From the NCBI RefSeq assembly GCF_035222375.1, contig NC_085887.1, positions 161,501-225,500 on the forward strand: 64,000 bases of DNA, written 5' to 3'. The position numbers and the translations under genes were made by a program. The stretch comes from Podospora pseudocomata (Eukaryota; Ascomycota; Sordariomycetes; Sordariales; Podosporaceae). The notes beneath the pieces are model-generated. The model ran no database searches. It was not told where the DNA came from and was given only the letters and a program-made list of their open reading frames with translations. Shown here one piece after another: positions 57,374-64,000 of this stretch (positions within the stretch are counted from its first letter, which is position 1; every line of letters starts with the position of its first letter).

Positions 57374-58243
57374 TTAATTATCCCAGAACCCCTTACCTCC
57401 GTACTCATTTCCAATAAGGACCCTAGACTCGCCCTTCCCCACAACCGTCTCTACCGAGTTGGTTGTCAGGTCGCTGATACGGATCTCACCATGTAGGGCT
57501 GCCGCAGTGACAACATTGCCGAGCTGGACCCTTGCACGTTCCTCTGTTATGATATCCTTGGCGGAATTCCTTCCCACAATCGCGTCGATCTTCTGCGCAG
57601 CCGCATCAGACATAGCTGCGTCGATTCCCTCCGCCGCATCCTTGAGTATTGTTAGGCTCGCCTCGTCCTCCACCTCTTCAATCTCGATCTCCGCCAACTT
57701 GTGACATACGGCCTCAATAGGGAAGGCCTTCTCCAGCTCATCGACAAAGCCAGCGACCTGGTCGACTATTTTCTCGAGGCTTTTCCCGTCGTACAATGCC
57801 CATGCCGTCTTTTTCGCTAGGCTCGTCTGTTTCTGTCTCCGAGAAACGAGATCTTTCAGCCGACGATGCAGCGCTCGTCCGATCGGCTTCATATCCTTAT
57901 CCTCGAACACCACCCGATCCTGCTGGTCCGCAACGAGCTCGTATCGCTTCGACTTCTTCTGGGCGGACTCGAAGAGAAGCAAGATTTCCTCGACGATCGA
58001 TTGCGCTAATTGCACCGACTTATCGATTGGCGCGCTGGAGTGGAAACGTGGGTCGTCGTTGATCTTGACCGCCTCGCCCCATCGGCTCAATCGGGCTTTC
58101 GCAATGTCTAGTCGGAGCTGGCATCTCTCGTAGTCGCGCCCAAAATGGCGACCCAGCTGGACGTACTCAAAACAGGCAACGCAGTTATTGAAGAGGCCGG
58201 CAACGCCCAAGGCGCCAGCAACGATCTCGAACGGTTCTGACAT
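57374..58243 (-). CDS. het-S: HET-S prion-type cell-death effector, S allele
   Basis: One exon of 289 residues, exactly the length of Podospora HET-s/HET-S. The ATG at 58243 is the start used by that family (MSEPFEIVAGALGVAGLFNN). Residues 1-227 form the HeLo domain; residues 218-289 form the amyloid domain (IDAIVGRNSAKD, ARVQLGNVVTAAALHG, NSVETVVGKGESRV, LIGNEYGGKGFWDN), with R1 at 226-246 and R2 at 262-282. In the known system, when a HET-S amyloid domain is templated, the HeLo domain refolds, targets the membrane and kills the cell. Ala23 and His33 are the residues of the incompatible S allele; HET-s has Asp23 and Pro33. It lies head to head with nwd2. The gene seems intact. Confidence 0.97.
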   Translation of the reverse strand: MSEPFEIVAGALGVAGLFNNCVACFEYVQLGRHFGRDYERCQLRLDIAKARLSRWGEAVKINDDPRFHSSAPIDKSVQLAQSIVEEILLLFESAQKKSKRYELVADQQDRVVFEDKDMKPIGRALHRRLKDLVSRRQKQTSLAKKTAWALYDGKSLEKIVDQVAGFVDELEKAFPIEAVCHKLAEIEIEEVEDEASLTILKDAAEGIDAAMSDAAAQKIDAIVGRNSAKDIITEERARVQLGNVVTAAALHGEIRISDLTTNSVETVVGKGESRVLIGNEYGGKGFWDN

Positions 58244-58636
58244 GGCAGTTTGAGGGGAAAGCGAAGGTTGATGTTCTTGTGCGGCTGAACGTGCCTGCTT
58301 GCTGCTGAAGGCGGGGTACACACCATCAGGCCGCCGTCCACATTGCCCAACCTCCGCGTTGCCCAACCCGAAAGTTGCGCAGTTGGCAATGAACACTTTA
58401 TTGCGCTGCTACTAATCAGCTCCGGTCACTCCATATTGAGACATAAGAGCACTTTCATCTCAGCAATATCTATTACGAGTCTGCACAAGCGATTTCCTCT
58501 TGCTCCGAACGCCGACGCAACCTTTGACTCTCGATCATATCGCACGAAGATGATAGACAATCTTCGCGGCAATCGCAAGCTGGAGGCACCCTGAATCGAT
58601 GCTTCAAGCAATCCAACCGCTTCGTCACCTGCCACG
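58244..58636. promoter_or_regulatory. shared het-S/nwd2 intergenic promoter
   Basis: Only 393 bases separate the divergent ATG codons of het-S and nwd2, so both promoters must lie here. This head-to-head layout of effector and NLR receptor is the known one for this locus. No TATA box or individual site could be assigned with certainty. Confidence 0.55.
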
Positions 58637-60849
58637 ATGGCAAATCAGGTTCGGTCAATACATGCTGAAGGGCAAGCACGTGTGCATGTCGGCAATAGTT
58701 ATTACGGCTCGAGCGACTTCCTCCCGACCGCAGACGATGCAGCCTTCGACTCCCACGCGGAAGAGCATAACGCCCGATGCCACCGCGACACCCGAACCGA
58801 GCTCCTCCGTCAGATCAGAGACTGGGCAGACAATCCTCACGGCAAGACTATCTTTTGGCTGAACGGCATGGCAGGGACAGGGAAATCCACCATTTCTCGA
58901 ACCGTGGCAAAGTCGTTCGCGGACGACGGCATCCTCGGCGCGAGTTTCTTCTTCAAAAGGGGGAAAGGCAACCGTGGCAAAGCAACCTTGTTTTTCCCTT
59001 CAATTGCCAGCCAGCTTGTGCGCAAACTCCCTGCCCTGGAGGCTTTTGTCAGAGAGGCTATTAATAACAATCCGGATGTTGCCAGGAAGGCACTGAGAGA
59101 CCAATTCAAAAAGCTTATCCTGCAGCCTCTGGATCGCATTCACCACGCTATAGCTGTGATCGTCGTTGACGCTCTCGATGAGTGTGACGGTGACAACGAC
59201 GTGAAGGTCATCATCTCCTTACTATCACAAGCAAAGGAACTCCGCTCCCCAGGTTTGAGAATCTTCATTACCAGCCGACCTGAGCTGCCCATTCGTCTCG
59301 GCTTCAAGAACGTTACGGGAAAGTATCAGGACCTAGCACTGCATCAAATCCCGGAACCAATCGTCGAACACGATATATCTGCATTCTTGCGACACGAACT
59401 CGCGAGAATCAGGGACGACTACAACCACCAAGCTCTCGAAGGCATAGAGCTGCTGCCAGACTGGCCCGGTGAATATGTTATTCGAACTCTCACTCAGATG
59501 GCCGTCCCGTTGTTTATTCTCGCTGCAACCGTATGCCGCTTCATTGAAGATCCGGCGTGGTCAGATCCCGCTGATCAGCTGGAGAAAGTCTTGCAGTATC
59601 AGATGAAGGCCTACGATTCCGAGCTCGGCAAGCTCGACGCGACGTATCTCCCAGTTCTCAAGCAGATCATTATCGGACATACTAATCCGCAGAAGCTATT
59701 AGCTGCCTTCCGAGATGTGGTTGGCCCCATTGTCCTCCTCGCCCAGCCCCTCTCGGTGTTGTCGCTTGCACAACATCTCAACTTCTCCACTAAATCCATA
59801 TATGGCAGGCTCAACTCTCTCCACTCCCCCCTAAGCATTCCCCCGAGGATAGATTTTCCTGTCAGACTCTTTCATTTGTCCTTCCGTGACTTCCTCGTCG
59901 ATCCAACCAAGCGTGCTGCTGAGTTTTGGATCGACGAGACAAAATATCACAAGATACTTGCGGACAGATGTATTCAACTGTTGCACCAACACCTCATGAG
60001 AGATATCTGCGGTCTACAAGTGCCGGGAAAGCTGCGGTCAGAGATCGATCAGCGAACTATTGACGCCGTTCTGCCGCCCGAGACCCAGTACGCCTGTCAG
60101 TACTGGGTCCACCATTTGAAGGAGGGTAAAAGCACCGTACAGGATGGCGGCCCAGTCCACAGCTTCCTGACGAGCCATCTACTTCACTGGCTTGAAGCGC
60201 TCAGCCTCTTGGGCCGTATCTCGGAGAGTATCAGCATGGTAGACGACTTATTAACCTTTCTACATGTATGTTACGCGCCTTTAGTAACCCCGACCACACT
60301 AACATTGCCACATAGCCCACAAGTGCTACTGAGGTATCTGCATTCCTCTGTGATCTGAAACGGTTTATTTTAAACAGTCAATCGATTATCGACATAGCGC
60401 CTCTTCAGATATACGCTTCAGCACTTGTGTTCAGCCCGGCCCGCAGTATAACAAGAGGCATATTTATGCAAGAAGAGCGGAAGTGGATTACTAGCGGGCC
60501 AATTGTAGAAGATAGTTGGAATGCGTGCCGGCAGACGCTAGAGGGGCATAGCGATTCGGTCTATTCGGTCGCGTTTTCGCCGGATTCGAAGTGGATTGCC
60601 TCAGGGTCAGAAGATTGTACCATTAAGACCTGGGATCTCGAAACTGGATCATGCCGGCAGACGCTAGAGGGGCATAGCAGTTCGGTCTGTTCGGTTGCAT
60701 CTTCCCTTAACTCAACATTAATTGCATTTCAATCAGACAATGCCAACGCCCCGCATTATGAACACTATGGAATAAGCTCAGATAATAGGTGGATGTTACA
60801 ACCTGCACCGGGAGTGGATACAGACTGCAAGGCAGTACGCCGAAGGTGA
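58637..60849 (+). CDS. nwd2: NWD2 NLR receptor, WD array short, 3' end in an LTR
   Basis: Two exons (58637-60265, 60316-60849) with an ACTAAC-containing 50-bp intron give 720 residues. Residues 3-23 (NQVRSIHAEGQARVHVGNSY plus Y) are the R0 motif, in register with HET-S R1 and R2. The NACHT domain follows, with Walker A in NGMAGTGKSTISR (about 76-88) and Walker B in AVIVVDALDECDGD (about 173-186). A helical region then leads to a WD40 segment. It contains one complete 42-residue repeat (starting CRQTLEGHSDSVYSVAFSPD), then a second that decays after CSVASSLNS. The post-WD tail (HYEHYGISSDNRW) is cut by an LTR at 60794, so the last residues come from the LTR. NWD2 normally senses a ligand through many WD repeats and seeds HET-S amyloid. 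This haplotype probably lacks sensing. Confidence 0.9.
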
Positions 60850-61262
60850 ATATGACAGGACGATCGAAGGTTGTGACAAGCGTCTCAGACACGGGTTCAC
60901 TGTTAACAACAGGTTGTTCTAACAAAGAGCTACTGAGAGTAGATTGTAGACAAATGAACTTGAATTGCTTGCATGAGGAACTGTCTATCTACACCAGCCA
61001 GTTCCTCCGTATATATAGACCAGTGGACCGTGGACTGTTGACTTACAGACGGTCCCCGGTCCGCTCTTAATTGGCCGATACGGGACCGTGGACCCCGCTG
61101 CGGTCTCCGGTCCCCATCTCATTGGTCCGTTTGCCCACCTGGACCGTGAGTCCCGCTCGATCGCGCGGTCCAGTCCTGATTGGTCCCTCGTGGCCCCACT
61201 GTCTTCCAGAACCGTGACACCCAGTGGTTCCTGTACAGAGGTATTACGCTTGGGGCGTAACA
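60794..61262 (+). mobile_element. solo LTR (469 bp) at the end of nwd2
   Basis: It begins TGTTACAACCTGCACC and ends CTTGGGGCGTAACA, the TG...CA form of an LTR, with matching TGTTAC/GTAACA ends. Its first 230 and last 45 bases match the element at 63.5 kb; the middle differs. No matching target duplication flanks it, so one side has been rearranged. Family not determined. A fossil with no internal region. Confidence 0.8.
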
Positions 61263-61494
61263 CACTGGTCTATATATACGGAGGAACTGGCTGGTGTAGA
61301 TAGACAGTTCCTCATGCAAGCAATTCAAGTTCATTTGTCTACAATCTACTCTCAGTAGTTCTTTGTTAGAACAACCTGTTGTTGACAGTGAACCCGTGTC
61401 TGAGGCGCTTGTCACAACCGTCGATCATCCTGTCATATTCACCTCTGGCGTACTGCCTTGCAGTCTGTATCCATTCCTGGTGCAGGTTGTAACA
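61263..61494 (-). mobile_element. partial LTR of the same family, inverted
   Basis: Read on the minus strand it is close to the first 230 bases of the neighbouring LTR, starting TGTTACAACCTGCACC at 61494. It abuts that LTR directly, so the two form inverted arms around a 239-bp core. It is incomplete at its left side. A fossil; divergence from its partner is only a few percent by eye, which suggests both are fairly recent. Confidence 0.75.
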
Positions 61495-62197
61495 TTTAGG
61501 TAGCCCTACACGGATATATAGTAGCACGGCCTCACCACCACTTTTAGATATTATTTTTACAATAACGTGTGTGAGAAGTGAGTTGACCACCTTAACAAGA
61601 TTTTGTGGCATGTACACATATATACGTTAGTAAGTTGTTAGTGGTGTCACGGCAGGCCGGACCACTGCACCATACCCACTGTGATTGCTATCAAAAGCTA
61701 CAAGTGAGCCAAGCTTCCTGGCTTGGCTCGCTCCAGTGGTATATATATGGTGACGCCGCCACAGCCGTCACAAGTGGTCTTATCAACTGCTTATCGTATT
61801 TTCAATACCAAAACTCGTCAAGGTGGCTAACTCGCTTATCAAGCACGTTAATATCTTTTTGACGTTTCGGTTTCTGGTATTCCAGGCAGCTGGGTTTAGC
61901 ATCCTGATAACTATTGATAAAAAATGTACTGAAACGGACATCAACACTATTGATCCGTTACCGCCCGTAATTAAATCACTCCGGCAGCTCCATATTACGC
62001 AAATTCGCTGCCCGAGAGCAAAGGTAGGATACGAAAACATTTCCCCGAAAACAGAACAGTCCAACAACCATATATCAAAAAAGCGAGGAAGGGAAAGCCA
62101 GCAGTACTACTATGATCTCCGGGCTCATCAGACAGGATGTGGTTACCTTCTTTTGCCAACTACTTTGAGCAAGCCCTAACGTTAGCAAATTAGATAA
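61495..62197. other. repeat-island sequence with a hairpin
   Basis: GAGCCAAGC (61706-61714) and GCTTGGCTC (61721-61729) form a perfect 9-bp stem around a 6-base loop. An open frame at 61823-62179 (+) of 118 codons has no recognisable family. No element boundary could be fixed. Confidence 0.35.
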
Positions 62198-62767
62198 TGT
62201 TAAAATGCAGCATTTATTCATGGAATTTTACAGCACTTGTTTATGGAATTCTGCGCCCACATTGTTCCCAACGGCTCGCCCACAACGCTCTCAACGGCTC
62301 GCCCACAAGCGCTCTCAATGGCTCCCAGGACTCCTCACCGGATCTCCGGACAATGAGAGATACGAGAAGCCTCATGAGCGATACGAGCATCTTATCGGCA
62401 ACGAGATCATAGTTCCAAGCCACTGGGGCCACCGAGCGATAAGGAGCAATAAGGATGATAAGGAAGTTCAGGTGCCCATAAAGAGCCCTCTTCCAATTGC
62501 AATGGTTTTCCTGCTTCTTTCTTTCCTTAAGAAATAATAAGTCAAGTCAGTCAATAAGATTGATCATTTACAGTATCTTATATATGAGACTACAACATCT
62601 CAGTTCACTACTCTCTGTGCAGGTAATACCTGTTGCACTTTCTTCCTTCGACAACCACGTCGTCGTACTTAGCAGCACAGTCCGAGACTCGCCAAGTTCT
62701 TGGGTAATTGCTTCACCCTCCTGAGACCCCTGTAGTTACAGTGCTCTCAGCGACCCCATTTAAAACA
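62198..62767 (+). mobile_element. solo LTR (570 bp) with 5-bp target duplication
   Basis: It starts TGTTAAAATGC and ends CATTTAAAACA, and the pentamer GATAA directly precedes and follows it (62193-62197 and 62768-62772). The ends are the TG...CA form of an LTR and differ in sequence from the family at 60.8 and 63.5 kb. No internal region is present. A fossil of a second LTR family; age unknown. Confidence 0.75.
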
Positions 62768-62798
62768 GATAACAATAACAATACTTACAAAGACAACA

Positions 62799-63361
62799 AT
62801 GCATAGCAGTATAACAAGCTCGGATCTCCATATCATAACTGCGCTTAGATTACTGGATGGGGCTAGAACTGGTAAAGATAGCACACGGTCTAGGCTTGCT
62901 TATATTTCGTTGAATCGCTCACTTGAACAGATTATTGCCTCCGATCGGGAGAATAGAAGGCTCATGAACCGATGCTCGGGTTATCGCAACGCAAGTCTCG
63001 CCATCGATGTCTATGTCAGCGCTCAGTAACAGATGAATATCTCAAGGCGGGAGGTAATTTATACAGCTCTGGCTGATTACTTGAACGCAGAAGATCATCG
63101 TTAAAGGTTGAGGCGGCTAAAGGCGGAGTATAGTCGAACTTGGCTAAGAAACGCGTCCATATCGGGGACGAAGGAGAGCATGTCGGCGACAGCAGCGCAG
63201 AGGTTAAGAGGATGTTGGTCATACACAGACTTAGCATCCAGCCATCGATCATAAAACTTTACACTCCCACCCATTATGAGAGGTATTGCTGTCCGGTGCA
63301 CAGGTCAATTTTGGAGGAAGGTAGTTTCGACAGAGAACTAAAGCATGTTCCTGGTGTTTGA
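62799..63361 (+). pseudogene. degraded relative of the gene at 56.4 kb
   Basis: The first part reads SRLAYISLNRSLEQIIASDR and ASLAIDVYVSA, in the same order as RLAYVQLARMLG and VAIDLYLSA of the gene at 56426-57156. A stop follows at once after VYVSAQ. Further on (63240-63330) a coding-like stretch QPSIIKLYTPTHYERYCCPV has no match in that gene, so it may belong to another decayed gene. Identity is too low to be a recent copy. This is a host-type gene remnant between two LTRs. Confidence 0.45.
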
Positions 63362-63505
63362 AAGTAGTATGAGTGGTTCCAAGAGACACCTAGTAGGCCC
63401 TGAAACGACTCTGTGACGAGTTCCAACTAGGACGTAATCTCCAAGCAAAGCCTCCTCGAGTCTCACCGACGTTGAAGATCCTCGCTTCCGCTGCCGTAAT
63501 GCAAA

Positions 63506-63989
63506 TGTTACAACCTGCACCAGAAATGGATACAGACTGCAAGGCAGTACGCCAGAGGTGAATATGACAGGATGATCGAAGGTTGTGACAAGCGTCTCAG
63601 ACACGGGTTCACTGTCAACAACAGGTTGTTCTAACAAAGAGCTACTGAAAGTAGATTGTAGACAAATGAACTTGAATTGCTTGCATGAGGAATCAGATTC
63701 CTCGACACGGGGAGCGCCCGGCGCTCCCCCCTATTTATGTCAAGCTATCTACATATATTTCTGAAGTATCTTTGTACCTTGCTCAGTGTGCCTTCAAAGC
63801 CAGAGAACCTCAATTATATCTATGCATGGTGACAGCATTGGTGGCAATGGTACCATGTCCAGCTGAACTGGTTACGTCAGTTTCAGCTTCCATGAGCTCC
63901 TATTCAGCTTGATTGACCAGAACCCTTTTCTGTCTGACAGGTACCACCCAGTGGTTCCTGTACAGGGGTATTACGCTTGGGGCGTAACA
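63506..63989 (+). mobile_element. solo LTR (484 bp) with 5-bp target duplication
   Basis: It begins TGTTACAACCTGCACC and ends CTTGGGGCGTAACA. GCAAA stands on both sides (63501-63505 and 63990-63994), the target duplication of an LTR insertion. The first 190 and last 45 bases match the LTR next to nwd2, while the centre is different and contains a 21-bp palindrome (63709-63729). A fossil without internal region; the exact duplication suggests it is fairly recent. Confidence 0.85.
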
Positions 63990-64000
63990 GCAAAGTGTGC

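Noticed and set aside
60794-61494. A single foldback transposon with 230-bp terminal inverted repeats
   Set aside because: The element at 63506-63989 shows that the same left end pairs with the GGGGCGTAACA right end and has its own target duplication, so the left part is a complete LTR and the right part a separate partial copy.
61823-62179. 118-codon open frame between LTRs
   Set aside because: No resemblance to a transposase, polymerase or host family was found, and the surroundings are A/T-rich repeat debris.

Overview
The window is genomic DNA from a filamentous ascomycete, almost certainly a member of the Podospora anserina species complex. Genes carry 50-90 bp GT-AG introns, often with a visible CTAAC-type branch point. 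The right end holds a 289-codon gene whose N-terminal HeLo domain and C-terminal amyloid domain match Podospora HET-S from residue 1 to residue 289. Beside it, head to head, lies the NLR gene nwd2.

Positions 1-50 kb are ordinary gene-dense chromosome. In order they hold: a decayed STE-type kinase; a small secreted protein; an allantoate/nicotinate-type MFS permease; a secreted tyrosinase; an SAT4/PTH11-type membrane protein; a DUF4360 secreted protein; an ADP-ribosylglycohydrolase; a SulP sulfate permease; a modin-like membrane protein; a Rad26/ATRIP-type checkpoint protein; CDP-diacylglycerol synthase; a PQ-loop transporter; peroxisomal thiolase with a PTS2 signal; a GPI-type GH128 glucanase; a LaeA-like methyltransferase; an aldehyde dehydrogenase; a tiny secreted peptide; an intracellular GH43 xylosidase; an intact CVNH lectin with a decayed tandem copy; a MYND-finger protein; a secreted GH3 beta-glucosidase; a secreted LVIVD/choice-of-anchor-B protein; and a Q/G-rich glycine-zipper protein. 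Secreted enzymes for plant-polymer breakdown and cell-wall work suit a coprophilous, lignocellulose-degrading fungus.

From about 50 kb the character changes. Gene fragments (CK1-like kinase, a DUF7924-like family, ankyrin repeats, a MADS-like protein), two codon-phased minisatellites (33 bp and 15 bp) and solo LTRs replace intact genes. Inside this accessory island sit an unrecognised intact gene (56.4-57.2 kb), het-S (57.4-58.2 kb) and nwd2 (58.6-60.8 kb). HET-S is the membrane-attacking cell-death effector. NWD2 is the receptor whose N-terminal R0 motif has the same 21-residue pattern as the HET-S amyloid repeats and is known to template them. Here HET-S carries Ala23 and His33, the residues of the big-S allele. 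The WD-repeat end of nwd2 is short and runs into a solo LTR, so this haplotype seems to keep the effector while its receptor has lost most of its sensor domain. At least four LTR relics lie within 3.2 kb of the nwd2 3' end.
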